Assembly: GCF_000335475.2 (NCBI RefSeq)
Contig: NZ_ANAH02000006.1
Location: forward strand, 310,001 to 374,000
Length of the DNA stretch: 64,000 nucleotides
Direction of reading: 5' to 3'
From: Cystobacter fuscus DSM 2262
GTDB taxonomy: Bacteria > Myxococcota > Myxococcia > Myxococcales > Myxococcaceae
This document shows positions 15,914 through 24,972 of the stretch, in pieces (position 1 is the stretch's first letter; every line of letters starts with the position of its first letter). The notes below the pieces were generated by a model. That model was not told the origin of the DNA and made no database searches. It saw only the letters and a program-made list of their open reading frames with translations. The position numbers and the translations under genes are program-made.

Positions 15914-16342
15914 ATGCAGATCACGACCTGGTTCATCGCGAAAGAAGAAGAGGCGGACGCGATCGCGTCGATCGTCACCACCGAGGAGCACGCTCCCGAG
16001 GAGTGGACCTTCATCGAGTTCCCCCTCATCGAGATGGAGTTGATGGCGCTCTCCGCCGCCCTCCGGGGAACGGAGAGCGTCTCGGGTCAGTCCACCATGG
16101 AAGAGCCCCTCGTCTTCGATGAAGGGGGATTGATCGTCGCCCGCGTGGTGGACTCCTTCATCCAGGCGCTGGCCCGGATAACCACCGGAAGCGAGCCCGC
16201 GCTCGCGGACGTCTGGGCCGAGAAGATGGACCGCGACCACCAGGAGCCCGAGAAACTCCACGCCCTCCTGGCGAAGCTCGCGGGCTTCGCGCGGCAGGCG
16301 ATTGAGCGCCGAAGCCCGGTCCTGTCACTCGTGACGTTCTAG
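15914..16342 (+). CDS. Hypothetical acidic protein
   Basis: A 142-residue, acidic, probably cytoplasmic protein that I do not recognise. It starts MQITTWFIAKEEEADAIASI and has no signal peptide or membrane segment. The C-terminal third is helical (KLHALLAKLAGFARQAIERR). TATAGC at 15876-15881 could be a -10 box 33 bases upstream of ATG 15914. The next gene begins 54 bases downstream on the same strand, so it could be co-transcribed with the nucleotidyltransferases. Codon use and composition match the neighbours. Confidence 0.65.
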   Translation: MQITTWFIAKEEEADAIASIVTTEEHAPEEWTFIEFPLIEMELMALSAALRGTESVSGQSTMEEPLVFDEGGLIVARVVDSFIQALARITTGSEPALADVWAEKMDRDHQEPEKLHALLAKLAGFARQAIERRSPVLSLVTF

Positions 16343-16396
16343 CCGTCAGCAATCCACGTCGGCGGCGTCCGTTCCCCTCCCTCCTTGGAGGCACCC

Positions 16397-17686
16397 ATGA
16401 CCCGCGACCCGAAGCATTCCGACACCCCGGCCCGTCCCCGGGGCTATGAACAGGTGGACCGGCTCTCCGTTCCCCTCCCCCACGGCACCGAGGTCACCAC
16501 CCGCGTGGAGCGGTTGGCGGGAGAGCGCCGCATCCCCCAGGGCGTGGTGGGCCGCGTGGCCCGCGCCCGGGACGGAGGCTTCGACATCCAGATCGTCGGC
16601 GTGGGCGAGCTCTGGTACGCCCGGGAAGAGCTGGTACCGCGCAAGCCGGGCCAGCTCCAGTTCGCCCTGCGTCGCGCCGCCACCTGGGACGCCCTGCGCC
16701 CCTGCGTGGTGCTGGAGACCGTGGTGGGCTCGCAGGCGTGGGGCCTCGCCAACGAAGCCTCCGACATCGACCTGCGCGGCGTCTTCGCCCTCCCCCTGCC
16801 CTGGCACTTCGGACTCGCCGACAAGGCGAAGGACCTGGTCAGCGCGGATGGCAGCCACACCTTCTGGGAAGTCTCCAAGGCGGTGGAGCAGGCGATCCGG
16901 GCCGACCCCAACACCCTGGAGACGCTCTTCGTCCCCAGCGCCCGTGCCACGGACGTGCTGGGCGAGTGGCTGCTCGCCGAACGCGAGTCCTTCGTGTCCA
17001 AGGCGATCTTCGGCAGCTTCGGCCGGTATGCCATGAGCCAGCTCGACAAGCTCACGCGCAGCCAGCGGCTCGCCGAGCACCGGGATCTCGTCCTCGCATG
17101 GTTGTGCGAGGAGCCCGCGCCCTCGCTCGACGAGGTGTCCCGGCGGCTCGCCGCCATCTCCCCGCGTACCGCGCCCTCGCCCGAGGACGCACTGCTCGCG
17201 GCCAAGACGTACCTCAAGCAGCTCTACCGCTCGCTGTGGGATCAGGGGCTCATCGAGTCCAACGACTTCGTCGCCCTCACCCGCTATGCGCGCGGAGGAG
17301 GACAGCGGCCCCCCAGCGCGCGTGAGTTGCGGCCGAAGAACGCCTACAACCTGCTGCGGCTGGTGGTGCTCGCCACCGGGTGGCTGAAGGAGGGCGTGCC
17401 CACGTTCGAGGTGTCCGGCGCCATGAAGGCGCGTCTGCTGGAGATCAAGTCGGGACAGGTTGCCCTGGAGGACGTGCTGCGAGACGCCGAGGCACTCGCG
17501 CCGGAGTTGGAAGAGGCCCACCGCACCAGCACCCTGCCCGCGTTTCCCGACTACGCGCGCGCGGACCGGCTGCTGCGGCGCGTGGGTGAGGAATTGGCGC
17601 GGCGCTGGGTGCAAAAGGAGCCCGGGCCGCTCGGCCGCGATGCCCCCGCGCCTCCGGCCGTCGAGGACAAGGAGGACGCGTCATGA
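16397..17686 (+). CDS. Nucleotidyltransferase-fold protein (YcgL-like), first of a pair
   Basis: A 429-residue protein with the pol-beta-type nucleotidyltransferase motif GSQAWGLANEASDIDLRG at about 112-129 (G-S followed by D-x-D). This matches COG3541-type predicted nucleotidyltransferases of unknown substrate. The C-terminal part is mostly helical and ends in a low-complexity tail. GGAGG lies five bases before ATG 16397. Its stop overlaps the start of a second, shorter nucleotidyltransferase (ATGA), so the two are translationally coupled and may form one heteromeric enzyme. Confidence 0.8.
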   Translation: MTRDPKHSDTPARPRGYEQVDRLSVPLPHGTEVTTRVERLAGERRIPQGVVGRVARARDGGFDIQIVGVGELWYAREELVPRKPGQLQFALRRAATWDALRPCVVLETVVGSQAWGLANEASDIDLRGVFALPLPWHFGLADKAKDLVSADGSHTFWEVSKAVEQAIRADPNTLETLFVPSARATDVLGEWLLAERESFVSKAIFGSFGRYAMSQLDKLTRSQRLAEHRDLVLAWLCEEPAPSLDEVSRRLAAISPRTAPSPEDALLAAKTYLKQLYRSLWDQGLIESNDFVALTRYARGGGQRPPSARELRPKNAYNLLRLVVLATGWLKEGVPTFEVSGAMKARLLEIKSGQVALEDVLRDAEALAPELEEAHRTSTLPAFPDYARADRLLRRVGEELARRWVQKEPGPLGRDAPAPPAVEDKEDAS

Positions 17687-18465
17687 CGGAGGACCTGCTG
17701 ACGGAACACCAGACGCGCGTGGCCTCGCGCGTGCTCGACGAGGAAGCCGCGCACCGGTGGCACCTCGTCGTGAGCCTCACGGGGGCCCATGCGTATGGCT
17801 TCCCCTCGCCCGACAGCGACCTGGACCTCAAGTGCGTCCACGTCACGCCCACCTCGCACCTGCTCCGGCTGGAGTCGCGCCCCTCCCCGCCCACCGAGCG
17901 CCTGGAGATCGTGGAGGGCGTCGAGGTGGATTACTCCTCCAACGAGCTGGGCGCCGTGCTCACCGGCGTGCTCCAGGGCAATGGCAACTACCTGGAGCGG
18001 CTGCTCGGCGCCCACCCCCTCCGGGGCTCCAGTGAGCTGGAGGCCCTGCGTCCCCTGGTGCGCGGCGTCCTGTCGCGGCGCCTCCACCGGCACTACCGCG
18101 GCTTCGCCCAGAGCCAGGCGCGCGAGTGGGAGAAGACGGGCTTTCTCTCCACCAAGAAGCTCCTCTATGTGCTGCGCACGGCGCTCACCGGCACCCATGC
18201 GCTGCTCACCGGCGAGGTGGAAGCGGACCTCACCGTGCTGATGGACCGCTATGGCTTCGCCGACGCGGGAGAGCTCGTCCGCTGGAAACGGCGCGGCGAG
18301 CGCAGCGAGCTGTCCGAGGCGCTCTCCCAGAGCTGGCGCGGCAAGGTCGGCCGGGCCCTCGAGCAGCTCGACGAGGCACGGGAGCGCTCCGTTCTTCCAG
18401 AAGAGCCCCGGGAGAGCGGCGCCCTGGAGGCGTGGTTGCTCGAGCTGCGGCGCTCGCGGTGGTGA
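17683..18465 (+). CDS. Nucleotidyltransferase-fold protein, second of a pair
   Basis: A 260-residue protein with the motif GAHAYGFPSPDSDLDLK at about 34-50, again a G-(S/A) followed by D-x-D, as in pol-beta-superfamily nucleotidyltransferases. In the G-S turn the Ser is replaced by Ala (TGAHAYG). The helical C-terminal half contains KKLLYVLRTALTGTHALLTG. It overlaps the preceding paralogue by four bases. Pairs of such genes are known from genome neighbourhoods, but I know of no defined substrate. Confidence 0.78.
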   Translation: MTEDLLTEHQTRVASRVLDEEAAHRWHLVVSLTGAHAYGFPSPDSDLDLKCVHVTPTSHLLRLESRPSPPTERLEIVEGVEVDYSSNELGAVLTGVLQGNGNYLERLLGAHPLRGSSELEALRPLVRGVLSRRLHRHYRGFAQSQAREWEKTGFLSTKKLLYVLRTALTGTHALLTGEVEADLTVLMDRYGFADAGELVRWKRRGERSELSEALSQSWRGKVGRALEQLDEARERSVLPEEPRESGALEAWLLELRRSRW

Positions 18466-18511
18466 GCCCTCACTGGCAGTGAAGCGGGGCACGGCGCTAG
18501 GCTCGCGCGCC

Positions 18512-19513
18512 GTGCCCCTCGATCCCCTCGACCTCGCCGCCACCCCCGAGCGCCTCCACGCGCTCGCGAGTGCCGGCGTCCTGTCTCCCGCGGCCCTGGA
18601 GCAGGCCTCGCGGCGCGCCGTGGCCACGCCCGGCCCGGCCGCCTGGCGGCGATTCCTGTCCACCGTGCTGCTCGGCTTCGGCTCGCTGCTGGTGCTCTCC
18701 GGCGTCATCTACTTCTTCGCCTTCAACTGGCAGGCCCTGCACCGCTTCGGGAAGCTGGGGCTGGTGCTGGCCGCCATCACCGGGGCGTGCATCGCCGCGT
18801 GGCGGCTGGGCGAGGGGCTCGCGGGACAGTTCGCCCTGCTCTTCGCCGCGGTGCTCGTGGGCCCCCTGCTCGCCGTCTACGGGCAGGCGTACCAGACGGG
18901 CGCGGACCCCTACGGCCTGTTCCTCGGGTGGGGGGTGCTCATCCTGCCCTGGGTGGTGCTCGCGCGCTTCAGCCCCTTGTGGCTGTGGCTGCTGCTGCTC
19001 GTGGACACGGCGCTCGTCCTCTACTGGGACCAGGTCGTCGACTGGGAGGGCACCTGGCTCCTCCTCACGCTCGCGGGAATCAATGGCGTGGCCTGGGTCG
19101 CGCACGAGGTGCTCGCGAGACGAGGCGTCGCCTGGCTCGAGGGACGCTGGTCGCCACGAGTCCTCGCGATGATGACGATGCTGCCCCTGCTCGGCCCGGC
19201 AGTGATGCTGGCGGCATCGCCCGAGAAAGCGGACCCCGAGGAGCTCCTGGCGCTCGGCTCGCTCGTTGGAATCATGGGCGCGGTGTACCTCTTCCACCGC
19301 CGGGTCCGTCCGGAGCTCTTCCTGCTCACCCTGTGCGCCCTGAGCGCGGTGGCCCTGATCTCCACCTTCGGGGGACACCTGCTGTTCGATGCCGACTTCC
19401 TCGACTCCATGATCGCCTTCTTCGGGCTCGGCCTGCTCGTCATCGCGCAGGTGGGGATCGCGGTCTGGTGGCTGCGCGCCGAGGCACGTGACGTGGAGGA
19501 GACATCGCCATGA
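18512..19513 (+). CDS. DUF2157 multi-pass membrane protein
   Basis: A 333-residue integral membrane protein. An N-terminal cytoplasmic helix-rich segment (LHALASAGVLSPAALEQA) matches the start of DUF2157 domains, followed by about nine or ten transmembrane helices. I chose GTG 18512, where similarity to the family begins; the ribosome site is weak. It overlaps the DUF4401 gene by four bases. DUF2157, DUF4401 and GDYXXLXY proteins are a recurrent trio in proteobacteria, with unknown function. Confidence 0.8.
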   Translation: MPLDPLDLAATPERLHALASAGVLSPAALEQASRRAVATPGPAAWRRFLSTVLLGFGSLLVLSGVIYFFAFNWQALHRFGKLGLVLAAITGACIAAWRLGEGLAGQFALLFAAVLVGPLLAVYGQAYQTGADPYGLFLGWGVLILPWVVLARFSPLWLWLLLLVDTALVLYWDQVVDWEGTWLLLTLAGINGVAWVAHEVLARRGVAWLEGRWSPRVLAMMTMLPLLGPAVMLAASPEKADPEELLALGSLVGIMGAVYLFHRRVRPELFLLTLCALSAVALISTFGGHLLFDADFLDSMIAFFGLGLLVIAQVGIAVWWLRAEARDVEETSP

Positions 19514-20586
19514 CCTTCAAACCCTCGCTTCGAATGGTCCTGCCCCCCGAGGCCCAGGAGCGGGCCCGTGACGCGCTCCTCTCGCGGCCCGAGACCCAGC
19601 ACAACACGCCCTGGTTCGTCAGCGTCCTGGCGGGACTGGGCGCGTGGGTGGCCTCCCTGTTCCTGGTGATCTTCCTCTCGATGTTCCTCCTGGACGACAG
19701 CAAGGCAGGCGCCATCGTCATGGGGCTCGTCATCACCGCGGGAGCGGTGTTGCTGCGCCACACGAACTCCCATGTCTTCATCACCCAGCTCGCCCTGTCC
19801 GCCGGGCTGGCCGGCCAGGGGTTCTTCCTCGTGGGCGTGGAAAGCCTCGGGAGAAGTGAGGCGGCCACCGCCCTCGCCGCGCTCGTCCTCCAACTCGTGC
19901 TCCTCGTCGTCTACCCGGACACCCTCCAGCGCTTCCTGTCCGCGCTGTTCGCCGCCCTCTCCCTGCTGTACCTGCTGCGAGAGCAGGCCCCCCCGGTGGT
20001 GGCGGACGTGGCCCTGGTGGGGCTCACCGCGCTCGCCCACGTGCTCCTTCTCCAACAGGGCAGGCTCCAGGGCCGCGCCAGGGTCGCGCCGTTGGTGACA
20101 CCCACGGCCTTCGGACTCGTCACCACCCTCTTCTTCGTGCTGCTCATGCGCACCTGGTTCCAGGGCTTCTACCGGGACATCCTCGGGCGCGAGGGCTTGG
20201 AGTTGCCCGCGAGCGTGCTGACCCTGGGACTCGCCGCGGTGACGCTGTACTCGGCCTGGCGCGTGATGGAGGAGACCCAGGCCGGACCGGGAGGCGCCGC
20301 GGGCGTGACGGCCTTCGCCGCGCTGGCCCTCACGGCGCTGCTCACGTTGAACACCCCCGGCGTCATCGCCGCGCTGGGCGTGCTGATGCTGGGCTTCCAC
20401 CGGCGCAACACCGTGCTGCTCGGCCTGGCCGTGCTTTTCATCCTCGTGTTCGGCGTGAGCTACTACTACGACCTGCGGATGTCGCTGCTCGCCAAGTCGC
20501 TCGCGTTGCTGGGCAGTGGCCTGCTCATGCTCGGCCTGCGGCTGTTCATCGCCCGCCGCTTTCCCGTGGCCGGAGAGGCCTCATGA
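19510..20586 (+). CDS. DUF4401 multi-pass membrane protein
   Basis: A 358-residue protein with about ten transmembrane helices from residue 35 to the end and a short cytoplasmic N-terminus. Characteristic blocks are TPWFVSVLAGLGAWVASLFL near 33-52 and the late GVSYYYDLRMSLLAKSLALL, typical of DUF4401. It overlaps both neighbours by four bases, so the three proteins are probably made together and may form one membrane complex. Confidence 0.82.
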   Translation: MTFKPSLRMVLPPEAQERARDALLSRPETQHNTPWFVSVLAGLGAWVASLFLVIFLSMFLLDDSKAGAIVMGLVITAGAVLLRHTNSHVFITQLALSAGLAGQGFFLVGVESLGRSEAATALAALVLQLVLLVVYPDTLQRFLSALFAALSLLYLLREQAPPVVADVALVGLTALAHVLLLQQGRLQGRARVAPLVTPTAFGLVTTLFFVLLMRTWFQGFYRDILGREGLELPASVLTLGLAAVTLYSAWRVMEETQAGPGGAAGVTAFAALALTALLTLNTPGVIAALGVLMLGFHRRNTVLLGLAVLFILVFGVSYYYDLRMSLLAKSLALLGSGLLMLGLRLFIARRFPVAGEAS

Positions 20587-21098
20587 AACGCACCCACGTC
20601 ATCTTCGGTGGACTCGCCCTGGTGGGGGTGGCCCTGGTGGTGCTCGTCACCGGCAAGGAGCGGCTGCTCGCGCGGGGCACGCCCCTGTTCCTGGAGCTCG
20701 CCCCGGTGGATCCCCGCTCGCTCATCCAGGGCGACTACATGGTGCTCGACTACGCCGTCAGCCGGGAGGCCCGCATTCCCGAGGACAAGCCGGCGGCGGA
20801 CGGACGGCTGGTGATCCGCAGGGACGAGCGGGGCGTGGGCCACCTCGTCGGGCTCGAGGAGTCACGGCCCCCCGGGCCCGGGGAGATGTGGCTGCGCTTC
20901 AAGGTGCGCCGGGGCCGCGTCCGTCTGGGCGCGGAGTCCTTCTTCTTCCAGGAGGGGCACGCCGAGCGCTACGCCCAGGCGAAGTACGGCGAGCTGCGGG
21001 TGGCCGAGGACGGCTCCAGCGTCCTCGTGGGCCTGAGGGACGCCAACCTCCATCCCCTGGGAGGCGGTCCCCTGTCCACGGACCCGGACGCTCCGTGA
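20583..21098 (+). CDS. GDYXXLXY family membrane-anchored protein
   Basis: A 171-residue protein with one N-terminal membrane anchor (VIFGGLALVGVALVVLVTG) and an extracytoplasmic domain with the defining motif GDYMVLDY at about 50-57, within SLIQGDYMVLDYAVS. A later segment, FFFQEGHAERYAQAKYGELR, is also typical of the family. It is third in the DUF2157/DUF4401 cassette. The stop codon lies one base from the end of the convergent methyltransferase gene. Confidence 0.85.
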   Translation: MKRTHVIFGGLALVGVALVVLVTGKERLLARGTPLFLELAPVDPRSLIQGDYMVLDYAVSREARIPEDKPAADGRLVIRRDERGVGHLVGLEESRPPGPGEMWLRFKVRRGRVRLGAESFFFQEGHAERYAQAKYGELRVAEDGSSVLVGLRDANLHPLGGGPLSTDPDAP

Positions 21099-21099
21099 C

Positions 21100-21909
21100 T
21101 CACTTGCGCGCAGCCGACTCCGTCGCCTCGCCCGGAGCCAGGACGAAGATGCTGTCGAGTCGGATCTCCCTCGGGGCGCGCGGCGCGTCCACCTGGTAGT
21201 CGAAGTCGAACACCGCCCGCACCTGGAGCCCCGCCGCCCGGAACAAGCGACGCGCCTGCGCGAGGTCATACGTGCGGAAGTGCCAGTGCGTCTCGATGAG
21301 CAGATCCTTGCCGGGCCCGGTGATGCGCAGCCGGTTGCGCATGGCCGAGCGCCGCAGCTTGCGGTCCGGCAGCCCCTCGTGGGTGTTGCACACCACCGTG
21401 TCCTCGCCGAGCGGCTCCACCCAGCGCTCGCGCTCGGCCTTGTCGCGCTCGTAGTCGGTGAGGTGGAAGCCCAGCACGTAGAGGCCTCCGGGCTTGAGCA
21501 GCCGCCGCGTGCCCTTCAGGTGCGCGAGCGCCGCCTTCTCGCTGTCGAGGTAGCGGAACGTGGACACGAGGTTGAACGCCAGGTCCACCTGTCCCTCCAG
21601 CTCCGGCTGGAAGAACTCCTCCATGCGCGACTGGTGCAGCCGCACGCGCCGGCGCAGGGCCGGGGACAGGCGGGCGCGGGCATGGGCCAGCATCTTCTCG
21701 GAGATGTCGTAGCCCACCACCTGGAAGCCCCGGCTCGCGGACTCGGCCACCAGGCGGCCCGCGCCGCACGCGGGCTCGAGCCAGCGCTTGCCTCCCGTGC
21801 CGTAGCGGCGGCTCACCTCGGCGAGGAAGTCCACCTCGCGCGCGGTGTCCGTGCCGAAGATGGCCTCGTAGTACTCGGGATGGTCGTACCAGTCAGACAG
21901 TCGTTGCAT
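21100..21909 (-). CDS. Class I SAM-dependent methyltransferase
   Basis: A 269-residue methyltransferase. Motif I is WLEPACGAGRLVAESASRG (about 43-61), followed by VVGYDISEKMLAHARARL (acidic loop), DLAFNLVSTFRYLDSE (motif IV) and LLKPGGLYVLGFH (post motif). The N-terminal DWYDHPEYYEAIFGTD is shared with methyltransferase-25 type enzymes. It begins three bases after the ZIP transporter gene and is probably co-transcribed with it. The substrate is unknown. Confidence 0.87.
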   Translation of the reverse strand: MQRLSDWYDHPEYYEAIFGTDTAREVDFLAEVSRRYGTGGKRWLEPACGAGRLVAESASRGFQVVGYDISEKMLAHARARLSPALRRRVRLHQSRMEEFFQPELEGQVDLAFNLVSTFRYLDSEKAALAHLKGTRRLLKPGGLYVLGFHLTDYERDKAERERWVEPLGEDTVVCNTHEGLPDRKLRRSAMRNRLRITGPGKDLLIETHWHFRTYDLAQARRLFRAAGLQVRAVFDFDYQVDAPRAPREIRLDSIFVLAPGEATESAARK

Positions 21910-21912
21910 GGC

Positions 21913-22668
21913 TCAGTGCCCCGGGAACTCCGCCACCCGCGCCAGCGCGAGCATCAACACCAGCCCCGTCACCAACGCCACCAGGTTGCGCGCCTTGTTG
22001 TCCTTGCCGTGCCGGTTCACGTGCGGCAGCAGATCCGTCACCGCCACGTAGAGGAAGGTGCCCGCCGAGAAGGCCAGGGCGCGGGGGGCGAGCGACTCGA
22101 AGCGCAGCACCGCGTCGAAGGCGAAGTAGAGCACCGCGCCCACCGGCACCATCAGCCCGTAGAGCACCGCGAAGAGGAGGATGCGCGAGGTGCTCTTGCC
22201 CTCGGCCTTGAGGATGGAGGCGAGCGACAGGGACGAGGGCACCTTGTGCGAGGTGATGGCCATCAGCGCCATCAGTCCCACCCCCTCCTTCACCGCCGAG
22301 CCCAAGGCAATCCCATCGAACAGCGTGTGCGTGGACAGGCCGAGGAAGGCCGTCAGGCCCAGCGTGTGCCCGTGCACGTGCTCCTTGCAATCGGCCGGCT
22401 CCTCGCACGCATGCGTCAGCACGTAGCGCTCCAGCACCATCAGGAAGACGAAGCCCGCGGGCACCAGCGCGAACGCCCAGAAGCCTCCGCCGACATAGGC
22501 CTCGGGGAGCATGTGGAAGAACGCCGCCCCGAACATCACCCCCGCGGCGAACGCCAGGAACGTCACCAGCCGCGTGGGCGTCCGGGTGAGCACCACCGCC
22601 AGCGCCCCCACGAGGGCGCCCACCAGGATGATCAGCGAATAGAGCGTGAGGGCTACCGCGAGAGGCAT
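21913..22668 (-). CDS. ZIP family divalent metal transporter
   Basis: A 251-residue membrane protein with eight predicted helices. Helices IV and V carry the ZIP metal-site residues: THTLFDGIALGSAVKEG (H, D, G) and ITSHKVPSSLSLASIL (H-K-x-P). A His/Cys/Glu-rich cytoplasmic loop, HACEEPADCKEHVHGH, lies between helices III and IV and is likely to bind zinc. ATG 22668 is chosen for the membrane-helix start, although GTG 22689 is possible; neither has a strong ribosome site. It leads a two-gene unit with the methyltransferase. Confidence 0.88.
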   Translation of the reverse strand: MPLAVALTLYSLIILVGALVGALAVVLTRTPTRLVTFLAFAAGVMFGAAFFHMLPEAYVGGGFWAFALVPAGFVFLMVLERYVLTHACEEPADCKEHVHGHTLGLTAFLGLSTHTLFDGIALGSAVKEGVGLMALMAITSHKVPSSLSLASILKAEGKSTSRILLFAVLYGLMVPVGAVLYFAFDAVLRFESLAPRALAFSAGTFLYVAVTDLLPHVNRHGKDNKARNLVALVTGLVLMLALARVAEFPGH

Positions 22669-22763
22669 GGGGGAGCCGACACCTAGCACAGATCGGCTCC
22701 ACCGGAAGTCATGTGCCTCCGGATGGCATGCGCCCCCCGTGCCGCCCTTGCTTCACCGCGGGT

Positions 22764-24407
22764 TCAGGAGCGAGCCGGCTCGGGCAAGGCGGGCCGTGCC
22801 GGCTCCTCGGGCGGCTTCGGCGCGGGCGCGGCGGCCAGCGTGCGCGCCTCGGTGCGGGAGATGGGCAGCCACTCGGGCCGCCCGCGCAGGAACAACATCA
22901 GCTTCTCGCGCACCAGGGCACGCACGTCGAAGAGGACACTCGGGTTGGCGCTCACCAGCACGCGCACCTGCATCGTGCGATCCAACACATCCTCCACCAC
23001 CAGGGTGGACACCCTGCCATCCCACAACTCCTTGGCCTCGTTGTTCAGGATTCGCTGGAGCTCGGCGCGCAGCGCGTCCATGTCCGTGGTGAAGTCCACC
23101 ATCAACCGCACCACGCCCAGCATGCTCGAGCCGCCCTTGCTCCAGTTCTGGAAGGGCTTGTCGAGGAACTGGGAGATGGGAATCACCATCCGCCGCTCGT
23201 CCCACACCTTCACCACCACGTAGGTGAGGGTGATTTCCTCCACCGTGCCGAACTCGTTCTCCACCACCACCTGGTCGCCGATACGGATGGGCTGGGTGAT
23301 GGACATCTGGATGCCGGCGAGCAGCGAGGAGATGGACTTCTGCGCCGCCAGACCGATGACGATACCGGCGATTCCCGCCGAGGCGAGCAGCGACACGCCC
23401 ACGTTGCGCACCAGCTCGAACTGCATGAGCAAGAGCGCGGCGGCGATGACGTAGGTGGCCGCCTCGAACACGGAGCGCAGCACCGCGAGCTGGGTGCGCA
23501 GCCCCCGCGCCCGCCCGGCATCCTTGCCGCTGTGGGTCACCGTCTGCTGGACGTACTCCGCCGTCACCCGGAGGAAGCGCAGCAGGTACCACGCCACCGC
23601 GATGATGAGCAGGGAGATGAACAGGTGGCCGGTGATGCTGCGCGCCGTGGGCGGCAACAGCAGCGCCGACATGCCCACCGCCCCGAGCACCGCGAAGCAC
23701 AAGAGCTTCAACGGGCCCCGGCCCGCCGGCACCAGCGCGTCATCCCAGGTGATGCTCGTCCACTGCGCCAGCCGCCCCATCACCTTGAGCGACACGCGCT
23801 CGATCACCACCGAGAGCAGCGCCGCCCCCACCAGCGTCACCAGCACCCCCAGCCACTGCCACGGCTCCAACCCCAGCACCGAACGCGCGAAGAGCCCCGC
23901 CGGCAACTCCTCGCCCAGCAACATCGGGCCGTACTCGGCGTAGAGCGGCTCGATGGCCTTCACCGTCCCCTCGCTGAAGACCCACACCCGACCACCTTCG
24001 GGGACAGTCAGGCGATTGAGTCGGATGGGGTAGAGAACATCCCCCACGGGGATGGCGTCGATCTGATCGAAGCGGGCGTTCTCCGGGTCGCCCTCGGGCT
24101 CCTTGCTGAGGCTGGCCAGGGCGGTGGGCAACAGCTTGTGGTCCAGGACGAACTTGAGCTGGCGCGCCAGGCGGGCCCCCTTCTCCTTCTGCTCGGCGGG
24201 GGGGATGAAGTCGAGGTCCAGGTAGTGCGAGGCCAGGGCGTAGTCGCCCCGGTGGACCGCGTCGGAGAAGCCGTTGGCGGCGGCATAGGGCGTCTGCCGG
24301 TTCACCGTGGAGGGAGGATCCCCCAGTCCGGTGTTGTTGAGCGCCCAAGCATTCCACGACAGCAACACGGACAAGCACAGGCTCACAGCAGTCAAGGCGC
24401 GAGACAT
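22764..24407 (-). CDS. MscS-family mechanosensitive ion channel with large periplasmic domain
   Basis: A 547-residue protein. A signal peptide (ALTAVSLCLSVLLSWNAWA) is followed by a periplasmic domain of about 160 residues and several transmembrane helices. The pore helix and MscS beta domain follow: GIAGIVIGLAAQKSISSLLAG, PIRIGDQVVVENEFGTVEEI and RRMVIPISQFLDKPFQNWS. The C-terminus is Pro/Ala-rich. ATG 24407 fits the signal peptide best, while the GAGGGG stretch lies 15 bases upstream and could serve GTG 24425. It would gate solute efflux at hypo-osmotic shock. It diverges from the response-regulator gene. Confidence 0.87.
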   Translation of the reverse strand: MSRALTAVSLCLSVLLSWNAWALNNTGLGDPPSTVNRQTPYAAANGFSDAVHRGDYALASHYLDLDFIPPAEQKEKGARLARQLKFVLDHKLLPTALASLSKEPEGDPENARFDQIDAIPVGDVLYPIRLNRLTVPEGGRVWVFSEGTVKAIEPLYAEYGPMLLGEELPAGLFARSVLGLEPWQWLGVLVTLVGAALLSVVIERVSLKVMGRLAQWTSITWDDALVPAGRGPLKLLCFAVLGAVGMSALLLPPTARSITGHLFISLLIIAVAWYLLRFLRVTAEYVQQTVTHSGKDAGRARGLRTQLAVLRSVFEAATYVIAAALLLMQFELVRNVGVSLLASAGIAGIVIGLAAQKSISSLLAGIQMSITQPIRIGDQVVVENEFGTVEEITLTYVVVKVWDERRMVIPISQFLDKPFQNWSKGGSSMLGVVRLMVDFTTDMDALRAELQRILNNEAKELWDGRVSTLVVEDVLDRTMQVRVLVSANPSVLFDVRALVREKLMLFLRGRPEWLPISRTEARTLAAAPAPKPPEEPARPALPEPARS

Positions 24408-24584
24408 GGCGACTGTTTGCGACACCCCTCGTTGCCCGGCAACACCAATGTGCTGGCGGGTTGCTCGCCGTCCGGGCTACTGGACGAAGCGCCCCCATGC
24501 GTCTCGTGCTTCTCCCTACCAGTGGGAAAACCTTGGAGCCCCCGGAAGGGGTAGGATAGAAGGGCCCCCCAGGAAGAGGCCGCC

Positions 24585-24968
24585 GTGCAAGAGAAGCGAA
24601 AGATCCTCCTCATCGACGACAGCGAGATCACACTCGCCATGGAGAAGGCCGTGCTGGAGGCGCGCGGCTATGAAGTCATCGCCACGTCCACGCTGATGGA
24701 GTTCGAGAAGACGCTCCAGACGTGGAAGCCGGACCTCATCCTCACGGACATCCACATGCCCGAGGCCAAGGGCACCGACATCTGCCGCACGTTGAAGAAC
24801 GAGTACGGGACGCAGGACATCCCCATCATCCTCTTCTCCAGTCTGCCGGATGACGAGCTGGCCAACCTGGCCGAGCAGGTCGGCGCCGATGGCAGCCTGT
24901 CCAAGGGGAATGGCCTGGAGGCGATGGGTGAGAAGATCGACGAGCTGGTGCAGAGCATCATCTGGTGA
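24585..24968 (+). CDS. Single-domain response regulator
   Basis: A 127-residue CheY-like receiver with no output domain. The acidic pocket is IDD (D11-D12), the phospho-acceptor D55 in LILTDIHMPE, the conserved Ser in ILFSSLPDD (85-86) and Lys107 in SLSKGNG. GTG 24585 is the start, with GGAAGAGG upstream. No kinase gene is adjacent. The gene lies five bases before a tetraheme lipoprotein gene, so the two may share a transcript. The partner is unknown. Confidence 0.9.
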   Translation: MQEKRKILLIDDSEITLAMEKAVLEARGYEVIATSTLMEFEKTLQTWKPDLILTDIHMPEAKGTDICRTLKNEYGTQDIPIILFSSLPDDELANLAEQVGADGSLSKGNGLEAMGEKIDELVQSIIW

Positions 24969-24972
24969 CGCG

